In this document: positions 47,418 to 59,412 of the stretch, in pieces
How positions within the stretch are numbered: the stretch's first letter is position 1
Layout of the letters: every line of letters starts with the position of its first letter
Assembly: GCF_010183535.1 (NCBI RefSeq)
Contig: NC_071331.1
Location: 6,696,001 to 6,760,000 of the forward strand
Origin: Caenorhabditis remanei
Lineage: Eukaryota; Nematoda; Chromadorea; Rhabditida; Rhabditidae
Reading direction: 5' to 3'
DNA: 64,000 bases
Made by a program: the position numbers and the translations under genes
The notes under the pieces: model-generated
Seen by the model: only the letters and a program-made list of their open reading frames with translations
The model's database searches: none
Told to the model about the DNA's origin: nothing

Positions 47418-49417
47418 GAGACAATGTCAGTAATTCTCAAACTGCCCATGGAACACATCGGCCAAACGCAATTAGCCCATTCGGTTTTTTGATATTATTG
47501 GTCCATATGATGATCTTATGAAAAAACCGTACAGCTTTCTAGGCTCCGCCCCCTTTGACATATAGAAAAAAATCGGGGGAGTGAAAAAATGAATTTTTTC
47601 CCTTCAACAGATATATTTTTTTTAAGTTTAAAAATGAGTTTTAGGCATGTTTTTGAACATTTTTTGTGTTGACAATTTTTGAAAAATCTTTTGGCATCAA
47701 TCAAAAAAATTGATTTTCGATAAAAATTTACAGTTTTTCGCATACCCCCAACATTTTTTTCATTAGGTTAAAAAAGTTTTTTATTGCAGTTTAATTGTCT
47801 TCAGACCGTCCAACTTTGAGCCAATTTTTATTTCAAAATTCCGCGACCTTTTTTTTCTATAAGCCAAAATGTGTGTTTTTTCACAAAATTTTCACGTACC
47901 CCCCTCCATGGTGAAAAAAGTGAAAGTTTCAAAATTTTAAGAAACTTTGTATATGAGTTTATTTAACAGTAATTGAAATGTTCACAAAGTTTAAAAACCT
48001 TTAAAACATTTCCTCTGAAGTTATGAGACCTCAAAATTCAATGTCGAGTATTGCAGATTCCTCCTGTGAAAAACTGATTTTTTGAACAAAATTTCATTAG
48101 TTTTTTATCTTATTTTTTTATTGGAAACATCCTTAAATTTCAAAAACCTTTTTTTTCTATTTTTCCTTTTTTCTAAACTCTTATTTTTCCAAAAAATTGG
48201 TTTGTCAAAAATTTCTTTTTTTTTCAATTTAACTTAAAATTCGACCAACTTTGAAACTTTGTCACGAGGTACCCTGTTATCCAATTAAAAAAAAATATGT
48301 TGTTAGTATAGATCAGACCTAGCTCTACATTTTTATAGTTGACAACTTTTTTGTACGGTCCCACCCTAGACAGATATAGCCATCTGAAGTAAGGTAGGTG
48401 TACATCCCGTTTACCTGAACACATGAAGGTATGCTTCCTCCGTCACACCATATCTGTCTAGGGTGGGACCGTACAAAAAAGTTGTCAACTATAAAAATGT
48501 AGAGCTAGGTCTGATCTATACTAACAACATATTTTTTTTAATTGGATAACAGGGTACCTCGTGACAAAGTTTCAAAGTTGGTCGAATTTTAAGTTAAATT
48601 GAAAAAAAAAGAAATTTTTGACAAACCAATTTTTTGGAAAAATAAGAGTTTAGAAAAAAGGAAAAATAGAAAAAAAGGTTTTTGAAATTTAAGGATGTTT
48701 CCAATAAAAAAATAAGATAAAAAACTAATGAAATTTTGTTCAAAAAATCTGTTTTTCACAGGAGGAATCTGCAATACTCGACATTGAATTTTGAGGTCTC
48801 ATAACTTCAGAGGAAATGTTTTAAAGGTTTTCAAACTTTGTGAACATTTCAATTACTGTTAAATAAACTCATATACAAAGTTTTTTAAAATTTTGAAACT
48901 TTCACTTTTTTCACCATGGAGGGGGGTACGTGAAAATTTTGTGAAAAAACACACATTTTGGCTTATAGAAAAAAAAGGTCGCGGAATTTTGAAATAAAAA
49001 TTGACTCAAAGTTGGACGGTCTGAAAACAATTAAACTGCAATAAAAAACTTTTTTAACCTAATGAAAAAAAGTTGGGGGTATGCGAAAAACTGTAAATTT
49101 TTATCGAAAATCAATTTTTTTTGATTGATGCCAAAAGATTTTTCAAAAATTGTCAACACAAAAAATGTTCAAAAACATGCCTAAAACTCATTTTTAAACT
49201 TTTTAAAAAAATATCTGTTGAAGGGAAAAAATTCATTTTTTCACTCCCCCGATTTTTTTCTATATGTCAAAGGGGGCGGAGCCTAGAAAGATGTACGGTT
49301 TTTTCATAAGATCATCATATGGACCAATAATATCAAAAAACCGAATGGGCTAATTGCGTTTGGCCGATGTGTTCTATGGGCAGTTGGCCTTAGGTTGATC
49401 ACTAGAGAAAGTCTCTC
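47418..49417. mobile_element. 2.0-kb palindromic element, copy 2
   Basis: Near-identical to copy 1, with TTAA at 47414-47417 and 49418-49421. The outer ends are exchanged: the ACAATGTCAGTAATTCTC end is on the left and the GATCACTAGAGAAAGTCTC end on the right. The central spacer (around 48369-48440) keeps the same orientation as in copy 1. The insertion interrupts a copy of the sequence that is continuous around 41300. Confidence 0.93.
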
Positions 49418-49686
49418 TTAAATTGCGCAAAGGTCGAGAAAGTATTGTGAGACGTTTAATGTTTTTATGACTCTTTCAATACTTTCAGCTGAAACAGAAC
49501 CCGAAAAATTTCATTTGATCTGATGAATAGAAACTAAAAAGAACTATTGTCAGATCAGGTATAAATATCTAGTGATTGCTTGGCGTGGATAGATCAGAGA
49601 TGAAAAAAAGAAGATGACTTGAGGAGTCGTTGAAACTGAAGTAGATTCAAATAAAGCTGGAACGATGAGAAGGAAGCAGTTCTGAC

Positions 49687-49914
49687 CAGAGTTGCATCGA
49701 AGTGAAAATTTCTCATCCGGTAGTCTTAAGTCGGAAATCGATTTTTTCGCAAGTGTTAAAAAATTCCAAGATCATAAAATCCGCGAAAATCAGTGGAAAA
49801 TTAGTTTTTGACTGAAGAAAACCCTGCGTTCGGTTTGTTTCGATCATTTTTCTATGTATTTCTGCGATATGTACTCTTCTTAGAAATCGGAAGTCGGAAT
49901 TCCATGCAACTCTG
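49687..49914. repeat. hAT-type MITE, copy within duplicated block
   Basis: 228 bp with ends CAGAGTTGCATCGAAGTG and CCATGCAACTCTG. It moved here with its flanks, being part of the 41.1-42.4 kb duplicate. Confidence 0.7.
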
Positions 49915-50821
49915 ATAGTGACGTTGTTCAGTCCTAACCTCTTCTAAAAAGGTTAACCCTTCTACCGTTCCACTAACAACAAAGAATCTTCCCAATTTTT
50001 ACAAGTAATCACTAATGTTTCAACGTATTTTCAAAAAACACTCCATAAAGCTGGAATGTTTATATCTTTTTACCTTTTTTTTATATCTTTACTATTAACA
50101 AACACCAGATTCTGTATGTTTGTCTGTGGTTCGCCGATCCTACCGCCCTCCCTACTGAACCGATTTTCTTCAAATTTGGACCAAAAGATCAGAAATTTTC
50201 ACCACTCGATGCCCGTCTTTTTCTTTTTTCAAAATTCTCAGAATTACGCCTTCTGAGACAAAAACACTGATAAAGCACTGCGGAAAAAAAGGGGAGAGAC
50301 GGTCGGCAAAGCGTCGTCTCTTCTTTCCTCGCTCTGGCTTTCAAATTCCGTGGCCGCGTGGTAATGGTCGACGTGTTGCCGCGTCCGATCTGGCAAGTTA
50401 TGCGTCGTTGACTACAGTTAGTTTTAGTTCGATCCCCGGGAGACGAAAGTTTTTTGAATTTTTTTGTTGATAGATTCGTTGATAGATTTTGCTGATAGAA
50501 ATAGAGGTTTCCAAACGTGTCGTTTGTTTCCAGTGAAATCTATTATGAATTCAATTTTTTCTGTGCAAGGAAAGCTCGCTGCGCCCCCTTGCGGCGACCA
50601 CCCCTATTTTCTTTCAAAAATTGAACGCAGCGTTGAAATGGGAGTGGGCTCGCTTTCTAAAAAAAGACTTCGAGAAAGATTTTTTGTTATCATCGGATTT
50701 AGAAAAACCGAGGATTAAAAATGTTTCGTGTGCTTCCAGATTGATCGATATCACAAAAAGGTAGGGCAGTTTTCTGGACACACCTAAAGGAGGATGTGGG
50801 CTCAAATTTAAAAAGAAAGTA

Positions 50822-51214
50822 TTGATATCCATTTTGGCTGCCATTTCCCTTCTTTTTATCACTGTTTTTGCTCCGCCTATTTGTAAAGTATATAGTGACG
50901 AGCGGAGATTGCGTGAAGTCCAGACATTTGGTCACCTAAAACCCGTTCTTCGAACCGTCTATAATATAATTTTCATTTTCCCTTTATGGCGCCACTCTCT
51001 CCAACTAACTACTATTCCCGCTGATAACTCACTGGAGGATTATGGTGCAGTTTCTCCGGTTCCCGGTGTTACCACCTCTATCTCGAAAGCTGTTCTACGT
51101 GTTCAAGAACCTCCGCCTACCAAGTCGAATGGTCTGAGTCAGATGGGTACAGAAAAAGAAATAGATGAAAGTGTAGTCCATCGCTCAGAATCGGATGGTA
51201 ACGTGGAGCTCTGA
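50822..51214 (+). CDS. Uncharacterised ORF inside Helitron 1
   Basis: 131 codons including the stop. The N-terminus is hydrophobic (ILAAISLLFITVFAPPI) and the remainder polar. A degraded relative lies at 60515-60790 in Helitron 3, so the frame is an element passenger or remnant. No family recognised. Confidence 0.3.
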   Translation: MISILAAISLLFITVFAPPICKVYSDERRLREVQTFGHLKPVLRTVYNIIFIFPLWRHSLQLTTIPADNSLEDYGAVSPVPGVTTSISKAVLRVQEPPPTKSNGLSQMGTEKEIDESVVHRSESDGNVEL

Positions 51215-51379
51215 GAAATTGATGGGATTGAGATCACTCAACTCAAGACACAGAGATCGATGAAAAAGAACGACAAAAAGAAAACGTCCGGTGAAGCTAT
51301 CTGGAACAGAGATTGTCAGGATTCTATAGCAAAAGTGGTTGACCTGCCAGCAAAAAGAGACGAGAGCTCGGATTAAGAT

Positions 51380-51649
51380 GTGAGCGTGATAGACGGGATC
51401 AAGGGGACTGCTATCCGGCATCCAAGATTGTCAGGATCTTTAATATCTTTGAGGCTGAAAATCATGGCAGATGATACATCAGTCCGACGATCCCTACAGT
51501 CTGACACTGAGAAGTCGAGCAATAACAGAACCAATACTGTACGACTGGAAATCAGCAAGAAAAATGAGTCCGAAGATCAAAATAGATCTAGACGGGCTTC
51601 AATGATTTCCCTGGCAGCTATAAGAAGATCAGAAGAGCCGATGATGTGA
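51380..51649 (+). CDS. Uncharacterised polar ORF inside Helitron 1
   Basis: Includes RLKIMADDTSVRRSLQSD and RSRRASMISLAAIRRSE. A diverged homologue lies at 61215-61375 in Helitron 3. It is low complexity, with no recognised domain, and overlaps the next ORF by 4 nt. Confidence 0.3.
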   Translation: MSVIDGIKGTAIRHPRLSGSLISLRLKIMADDTSVRRSLQSDTEKSSNNRTNTVRLEISKKNESEDQNRSRRASMISLAAIRRSEEPMM

Positions 51650-51909
51650 CGGTAAGAAGAATGGGAGCCAACACCATCAGAGTATCTGTAAGTCAAGCTC
51701 AAAAGGTGGGCAGACTACATCGAGTCCGGATTTCGACACGTCATGGAGCTTTTCTTGGAGTAGTTCCTACTGATGCGCAACCAAATTCTCACTACATGGA
51801 TCAAGTTTGTCCACATTGCGAGGAGCTATATTTCAAAGCTAAATACGATTTCCAAATGACGAAGGTCGATGCGTGGTTGCATCCTATCTTACAAGTTATG
51901 CAACGTTAA
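51646..51909 (+). CDS. Helitron-protein N-terminal zinc-motif fragment
   Basis: Contains SHYMDQVCPHCEELYFKAKY, which resembles the CxxC motif with following aromatic residues found upstream of Rep in Helitron-encoded proteins. The frame ends at a TAA after 87 codons, far short of a RepHel protein (over 1000 residues). Probably a remnant of the autonomous parent. Confidence 0.5.
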   Translation: MTVRRMGANTIRVSVSQAQKVGRLHRVRISTRHGAFLGVVPTDAQPNSHYMDQVCPHCEELYFKAKYDFQMTKVDAWLHPILQVMQR

Positions 51910-52689
51910 CTGTAGTTAGTTATTTGATATTTTTATTTAACTATTTAAATATACAGAAAAAGTAACTGGAGGTCAGGTAAAGTCCCTCACGAGACTAAAC
52001 CTGAGAAAGGAAACCGGGAAATAAGGAATTAAAAAATAGGTGTTGGGCAAGGAGGAGGGAGAATAAAGAAAAGAAAAAAAATCAGAATCGTGCAATATTA
52101 TTCACAAGAAGAGACTTGAACTCCGATGGGCAAAGGAAATGAGGGACATTAATAGTTAAGGCATTCCAAATAGGTATTACAGTTGAGAAAAAATTAGAGC
52201 AATTAGGATTTATACAGATAAGAGACATTGGGCGACGGGAAGAGGAACTTAACCTGACATGGGTCTCAAGACTAGGAAAATATGATGCGCCGATTATAAG
52301 ATTGTATAAGAGATAGTTGGTTCGAACCCATGTGGGGACATGTAAGATTTTTTGGTATCATAGGTTTCAGAAACTAGAGGATCCCAACCGTGTCATCTGT
52401 TTTCGAAATGATCCCCCTCATAAAAAGAAACGACGTGAAATATTTTTGTTATCGTCAGGTAAAGATAAACAGAGGATTCCAAACGTGCCGTCCGTTTTCG
52501 GATTAATTACGATCCACTGAAACACCCAGAAGGGTGGTGTTGAGAAGGAGGTTTAGTCGCCGTTAGGCGACGTGAACCGACTGGTATCTATTAATTGTTG
52601 CGGAAATTTTCATTATCACTGTTACAGACAGTTCCCTACTAAATTTTTCGGTGTTTCGTTTATAAAATTAAGTCGATTTTTGATAGTCA

Positions 52690-53400
52690 GTCAATTCTCA
52701 AAAATTTGAGGTTAGTATCTCAACCAGCTTGAAAAAATATCGCGTTTTCAATTATGAGAAATTTTTGCATTTGCTTTCTGATGAAGTAATGGAAAGACTA
52801 ATATTTCCAAAAGTTATTCCCAACACTTTCTGGTGTAACGGAATCCGCATTTTTTTGGCTCCGCGACAATTCGCAACTGCGACATTTCGCAACTCACGTA
52901 GGTTTCGCAACTGCGACACTTCGCAACTGCGACATTTCGCAACTAGTCATTTCGCAACTGCGACGTTTCGCAACTAGGACATTTCGCAACCACGACGTTT
53001 CGCAACCACTGGGCATTTGCATATTTGGGTCAGCTAAAAATGTTGAGTGTACTAAAGTGCTTGGGAACATATTTGAAAATAATTAAATAGAATAAAAAGT
53101 TATCTGACCCACTTTTAGACAAAACTAGGTTAAACTATTGCTAGTTTAATAGTTGCGAAACGTCGTGGTTGCGAAATGTCCTAGTTGCGAAACGTCGCAG
53201 TTGCGAAATGACTAGTTGCGAAATGTCGCAGTTGCGAAGTGTCGCAGTTGCGAAACCTACGTTAGTTGCGGAATGTCGCAGTTGCGAATTGTCGCGGAGC
53301 CATTTTTTTTATTCAAACTGATAAATAAAACTACAAAAATAGAGCTATGAATTGTATGATTACCACTTTCAGAAACAATAATGCGAGTATTTCTGAGAAC
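52690..53400 (-). repeat. Recurrent module, copy 4, split by a palindromic element
   Basis: Matches 41950-42240 on both sides of the 52857-53301 insertion. The minus strand reads LVLRNTRIIVSESGNHT before the break. Confidence 0.6.
52857..53301. mobile_element. Palindromic element, GGCTCCGCGACAATTC ends, copy 2
   Basis: Inverted ends GGCTCCGCGACAATTC / GAATTGTCGCGGAGCC with an 8-bp ATTTTTTT duplication (52849-52856, 53302-53309). It has more internal CGCAACTGCGACATTT-type units than copy 1. The uninterrupted target is at about 42120. Confidence 0.88.
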
Positions 53401-53689
53401 CAGAGCAAAACCTAGTGAGTTGACATCGAAACTGAAAAGCCAAACTGACTTTGAGGAGTCATTGAAACTGAAACTTATTCTAACAACACATAAAGGTAGA
53501 AGTGGATCAGGAGTTGTCATGCTTTCTTTAATTTTCAAGAATTTTCAGATGTTTCTGATAGGATTTACGCTTCTACGGGATAACTAACGTCAGTTAATGT
53601 TACCTTAATTTTCGCTGTTACCTTAAACACGGCATTAGTGCTTCAATATTTTATTAAATTTATCGTGAAGATGCAACAGCGAATTCTGA

Positions 53690-54480
53690 AATAAGTTATA
53701 AAAATATAACACCAATAGTTTGTGCACTATAATGCACATTTTTGACAAAAAAAAACAGCAGGTGTTTCCTATTTTCTGACACACACTCGCAATCAGTTAA
53801 AGAAAATTTTTGATAACCAAAAAATCTTCTGTTTCTAAAACTCACTAAAATCGACGACTTATGTTTGTGGTTTGTTGGGACGATAATTTTTAGCTATTTT
53901 CAACTTTCATATTTATCGTAGCATGTTACCTAATTTTGATGGACCATGACATCTTCTTAATGAAACTGAAAAATGTGTTTCAAACAAAATAGAAAAATAT
54001 TCGATTGATGATTTTGATAGTCCAAGCCTCATCTATGCTTCTATTCCAGTAAAACAGAAATTTGCAAGGGGTAATCTGAGAAAATCATAGTAATTGGAAA
54101 CCACTTGGAAAATGTGGAAAAATATTTGAGACTAAGACTGATTCCAAACCAAGGAAAAAGATAACGAAGCAGTAGTGAAACTGTAAGATCAACTATAAGA
54201 CCTTTCAGCGTCTTTTGAAAATGATCGTGAAGATGCAACAGAGTATCCTCAGTGTTCAGATTCCGCTGATGTTTATAGCCAAATTTCTATTTAAAGCGTC
54301 AGTCTTTTGTCAAGATAATAAAGGTGTGTGATCGTGCGGCCCAATTGTTTGTGCTCCTATTTCACATTTTTGTTATTAAGATCTTGAAAAATGAAATAAA
54401 AGATTCATTCAACTGTGCAAATCCGCAGATTAAAAAAACCAAAAACCATGTTTCACTCATAAAACTTTTCTGTTTCAACA
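53690..54480. other. Degenerate repeats, no gene seen
   Basis: 53690-53990 resembles the modules at 44.4 and 45.1 kb. The remainder was not recognised. Confidence 0.4.
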
Positions 54481-54713
54481 CTGTGCTTTGTTCGAACTAT
54501 TTCGACCGCTTCTAATCGTGCGACTTTTCCTCTTCCAACTCATTTGATCCCAACAAGAATAACAATATTCAGTCAATTGTGAAAATACGAAACATTTTTA
54601 AACCGAAAACAATGTTGCTTTCATAACACTTTTCTGTTTCAATTCTATGTTTTGATCGAACTATTTTGATTGCTTCTAGTAATCTCAGTCGAAACTTTTC
54701 TCCCCCAACTCAC

Positions 54714-54768
54714 TTGCTCCCAACACGACTCCAATGATCGCCATGAACCATCCGGCCACCCCGACCAT
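54714..54768 (-). pseudogene. Orphan signal-peptide exon of the receptor
   Basis: 55 nt, ATG to donor GTGAGT, encoding MVGVAGWFMAIIGVVLGA. It differs from the complete gene by conservative changes only and keeps the upstream acceptor. Receptor exon 2 is not found downstream. Confidence 0.8.
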
Positions 54769-55648
54769 TGTAGAAGTTCAAACACCTGATAATAGGCGAT
54801 TTTTATATTAGGAAATAGCATTTTTGTTTAATAAAGACAATTGACGACATTGTTGATATCAAATCTACAATATTTTATTTCAGATATGAAATTCTCAAAA
54901 CTGAAATTTTTGGCATTTTCAAAGTTTGAAAGCAGCTCTAGCTAAATATATACCTTATAAACGCGTTAATCGGAAAATTCGTATGATCAACAAGCTTATG
55001 AAAATTTCAAAGAGGAGACGATCCTCGACAATTTTATTGAGCGAACGTTTCAGTAAAGAATATTTTTGAAACTTATGAAACTGCAACATTGCCTAGCGAG
55101 CGTGTTGGATAATAGTACTTTCCTAGTGGACTAGTAGTGGTTAATGTTTCTTCTAAAAAAGTAGAAAAAATTTGATAAGGAGGCGTTTGCACAACTTGCA
55201 GTACAACATTCTCAGTTGTACATCAGTTGTAGAAAATATTCTGAAAGAACAGAAATGAAGGTTCCGGTGAACTACACGTTCGATGCAGCCAGAGGAGAAA
55301 AGAAACATGTAACTCTCATAATAATAGTTCGAAACTGGAAAATTTTGAGCATCAATTTTTCAGGGAGATCAGTATGATGTCTGATAGTTACAGAGAAATC
55401 AATGAGACTTGTATTATTTTCTGAGCTAGTAATAAACGGTGCTTTATTAACAGTTGTACATTGCAACTGAAGAAACATTGAACCAATACTCCGTAAAAAT
55501 TTCTAAAATTGTTGAAACCTTGAGATTTTTTGCTTATATCAGATATTTTGACACTTCGAAATGTACTTTTTAGGTTAGGCGAATTAGACTAAACATTGAA
55601 ATTCTTGACTCAAAAATTATGTTTTCATGTACTACTTGGGCAATGTTC

Positions 55649-55750
55649 TTACAAGTGCGCTCTACCGAAATTCCCTTGAAAAATGTATATTTTTCTCTGA
55701 GTCTCTAAATCTCGCATACCATGTTCTTTGGTTTCGGTAGAACGTGGTTG
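55649..55750. repeat. MITE, TTACAACTGCGCTC family, copy 3
   Basis: Diverged copy beginning TTACAAGTGCGCTCTACC. It sits where unit A carries copy 1, so that insertion may be older than the split of these two copies. Confidence 0.6.
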
Positions 55751-57689
55751 ATCGTCTTACTAGTTATTGGATGTTTTTTACAGTTTCAACTTCAATTGAC
55801 TGAACGGTCGCCTCTATAATTTTCTCAGCTTGTTTCCAAGTTAAAATATATGTATTTGAAGATTGGTAGAGCGGTTAGTTTTGAGTTATAACTTGGTTAA
55901 CACATGTTCTATTTAGAAAAATGAATGAGAGACAATCATTGTAATAAAAGAAAACACTCTTGATTTAAAATAAACTAAGAACAGAAAAAAGTTTAAAGGG
56001 AACTCTTCAGTTCCAATACACACTTTTTGGTCAACAATAAAGTGAATCTCATTTTCAATTGAAAAAATCAGCAAAAACAAATTTTTAGCTTTGAAGTATG
56101 TATGTATCTGTTTTAAAAATTAATATTTATTCCAACGATGCTGGAACTATGTTTTGCTTGATTCGAAATGAGTCGTTGTCAACAAAGCTGTTGATAATGA
56201 GAGCAAAAATAATAATATTTTGGAACAGTGACAATTTTGAATTTCTGATGGAAAGTGCTCAAAGCGAGAACCGCGTCTAAAATCTTATAACTGAATGTAA
56301 CATTTTTTTGCTATAATCGGACACTTCCAGTTTCAGTTTTTTCCTTCGTATGCCAAAAAATGTTGCACAACCAAAACAAAACACAAAAAAGTAATCTAGA
56401 AGATGTTTGACATCTTTCTTTTATTGCCTTGGCCAAAAGTCAAAACAATACTTTTTAGATTGAAAAAAGGAGGGAACATCTGGAAGAATTCGTTATATTG
56501 GATTTACGTCATGACTCAAGAGATTTGTGAACGATGGGAGACTGCGTATGGTTTACTAGTCGATGAAAAATTAACTTGATAAAAACAAACCACTAGAAAC
56601 CAGACAAAATTTGGATAAACGAAATTCAAAAGCAAAATTTTACGGTTTCCCAATTGAAGTATTGTCGCAGGCAATCTCACAGGCTATTCGTTTAGTTATT
56701 CGACCGGAATTGTTGTTTTAATGAAAAAATATGTTTCCGATACTATTTATTTCTGGTAGCTCAACAATTACCACGTTAGTTTCAACTAATCTTCCGAAAG
56801 ACTCAAACTGAACAATTCTTAAAGAAAAGTGTTTGAAAACAAGGAACAAGTGAGACCAACATCAAAACCTATAGATCAAGTGTCAGCTGCTGGGTGGTGT
56901 ACACCTCTATTGCAAAGGCTCGAGGGTTTTTTTCGGTTTTCACAATAAACACGTGTTTTAGATTAAAAAAATAAATGAGAAAATTGATCCCGGATTTGAA
57001 GAACCAACCTTAATCATATTCACATTGAAAACTATTGCAAATGTACCGGATTCACCTTTATCACAAATGACATCAAGCTAATTATTTTTAGTTGTAGACT
57101 ATCAAGATCTCCATTTTTAAGCCACTGCTCAGATTCCAAAAATATCGGTTCCAACAAAACAATCAATTCAATTCTTATTCACGGTTTCACTAACTCCAGA
57201 TCTTTCATAAGGATTTTTTAAATTATTGTCGATTTGCGTTTTTTGGATCTTTTGTAAAGATAGTTCTTAAATGAGGACTGAAATCTTTTTTTTCAGATTA
57301 TGATATTTCAGACAATTCTAAGAAACTTTCATCATTTGGAGGAAAAATAGATGCCTTCTTTTGAGCGACGGATCTACTGAGTTAGAAGAAGATCTTTACT
57401 AATAATATTCAACAGTTTCCGTCTGTGTATTTGTTTGTCGCCAGCCATAACTCCCTCCATATTGGGCCGATTTTTTTGAGACCTGGATGTATAGATAGGA
57501 AATTTGACTTAGTTGATGCCCGAACTTTTCTTTTTTCAAAAAAACCAAATTTGACGTCTTCTGGAGACAATACTGATTTCAACGGTAAACAGCATTGAGA
57601 ATAGGTGTGTCCCGACAGGGTGGTAGAAAGCTCAAAATATCAACCTAACCCTACTGACTCGGTGTTCCTTGAATGAACTCTCGAGAGGC

Positions 57690-58765
57690 GCCGGCCGCGC
57701 GTGTGTGGTCCACCACAGGTGAATCGCGACTCATGAATAATCATACGCTTACAAGTAATTGGGATATCACTCACATGTCGCGAAAATGGAAGACTTGTAA
57801 TACGCATGATCGCGAAACTATGCGCGTCGATGAATAATTGACGAAATATTGGACTATCGCGATAAGTCTGATAACTTATTGGTTAATCGCGAAAATGTGG
57901 GCGTGACATATTTTTCTGTCTTTTGTTTCTTATTTTACTTTATTTTCATCTTTTTTTCTCATATTTTTACAGCTTTCTGTAAAATAACTTCTCAATGTGA
58001 CAACCAAAAAAGAATACAAGCTGCTTGGACAATAAACAAGAAGAGGTTTGTCTGCAATCACATTAAGAGTCTAATTGTAAATGGAGACATATTTTCAGAT
58101 TTGGGTAGGACAGTATAGGATGATAATTCAAACGATTTCGGATGAAAAATCTACGGAAATGGATTCACAATGCGTTCAGAGGATCAAGAAGAGCGACCAA
58201 TTTTAAGGCTTCTTCGGCTTGTTAGCTGAGAATATATGGGAACATCTTTAGGTAATATTTTTTTTTAAAGTTGTGTTTTAAGTACTAATTTCTATTTTTA
58301 GCATCGAAATACCCCTCAACCCCATGAACAACACCATCGACGGCCACGATTCAATGAAGCTGTTTTGAGAGGAGTTCGAAAAGGAGGCGAAGCTTGTGAG
58401 GACGAAAAATAATTTATTACTGACTTTACCATGTATAATTTGATTCCCCCTTCTTATGTTATCCATTTTTTGTCTCATTTTGTTCATTATTTCCAATAAA
58501 TTATTTTCTAAAACCCAGCGAATTCAAATAATTTTCGCGATAGGTGAACAATTACCGATCGCGATTACACAAATATCATACGATTTTAGTCGCGATTTGC
58601 GAGCAATATGCGAATAATTCATCAATATTCGCGATTTGTCAATTACAGACCGATAACAGGTATCATCGCTTGTACGTATCGGGACAAGTTCGCGAACAAT
58701 ATTTGACAAATTACACGCTTTCCGCGATTCACCTGTGACTATAGTGGTCCACACAGATGACTCAT
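57690..58765 (+). mobile_element. Nested TIR element with CACAGGTGAATCGCG ends
   Basis: Inverted GTGTGG(T/A)CCAC and CACAGGTGAATCGCG blocks occur at both ends; six extra bases separate them at the right end. Subterminal regions are rich in TCGCGA words. A plausible terminal exon begins after TTTTTAG at about 58302 and encodes HRNTPQPHEQHHRRPRFN and CEDEK-stop at about 58410, with AATAAA near 58495. Superfamily unknown. Confidence 0.6.
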
Positions 58766-59095
58766 ACGCATGGGGTGGCGAGTTCGTTCCCGTCAAATTG
58801 GAATTTTTTTTTTGCTTTTTTGTTATGGGAAAGTAATTTATTGAGGAGCTTTTGAATTTGAATGGAGGGAAAAGCAGTGACTATGATAAAAAATTTGTCA
58901 ATAAGTCTGCTCCGCATCTTGCATTTAAGAGAAAATTGAATGAAAATTTGGTCAAGAGCCCGAAAACTCCCGTTGGCCATGGGTCAGAAAACTACAGTAA
59001 TCTTAAAATTGATATTTCATCATGAACGCTCCAGACCGATAGCATTCGGTATTTTCGGATTCGAAAGTTCGATTTGAGATTTGAATACCGCTCAT

Positions 59096-59412
59096 CAGAG
59101 CTGTAAAATTTTCGAAAAAGGATGTCGGAAGAAGGAAAAATTAGTTAAAAGTTTAAAAGGGGAGCCGGAAGAAGGAAGAGGGGAGTAAATTTTTGAAAAA
59201 GGAAGACGGAAGAAGGAAGTCAGTCGAAAATTCTAAAATGTTTGTAAACTTTTTTGAAAGTCGGAAGTGGCAAAAAATTTTCAACGGAAGACTGAAGCGG
59301 GAGTCGGAAGTAAATTTTCTAAAAAGGGAAGTCGGAAGAGAGAAGAAGGAAGTGAAAAAAAGCCCGGAAAAAGAAAGAAGGTAGTCGGAAGTCAGAATTC
59401 CGCACAACTCTG
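59096..59412. mobile_element. hAT-type MITE, 317 bp, nested in Helitron 2
   Basis: Ends CAGAGCTGTA and CCGCACAACTCTG with 8-bp flanks CCGCTCAT and CCGCTCAC. The interior is rich in GGAAGTCGGAAGAAGGAAG, as in 10743-11286. Confidence 0.82.

Larger units (their letters stand above)
50086..52584 (+). mobile_element. Helitron 1, non-autonomous, 2.5 kb
   Basis: The 5' end is TCTTTACTATTAACAAACAC; the 3' end is a hairpin GTCGCC-GTTA-GGCGAC followed by GTGAACCGACTGG, fitting the Helitron TC...CTRR pattern. It sits between A and T with no target duplication. The sequence at about 41865 is the uninterrupted site. No Rep or helicase domain was seen; only ORF remnants remain. Confidence 0.88.
54480..56960. 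repeat. Third, partial copy of the receptor 5' region
   Basis: 54640-54790 matches exon 1 and its flank; 55300-55620 matches 6780-7050; 55840-56960 matches 9850-11760 and 30100-31080. It lacks the insertions found in unit A, including the hAT MITE. Confidence 0.75.

Noticed and set aside
50464..50935. Possible gene in the left part of Helitron 1
   Set aside because: Several short frames on both strands, no Rep or helicase motif, and the related Helitron 3 has stops and indels.
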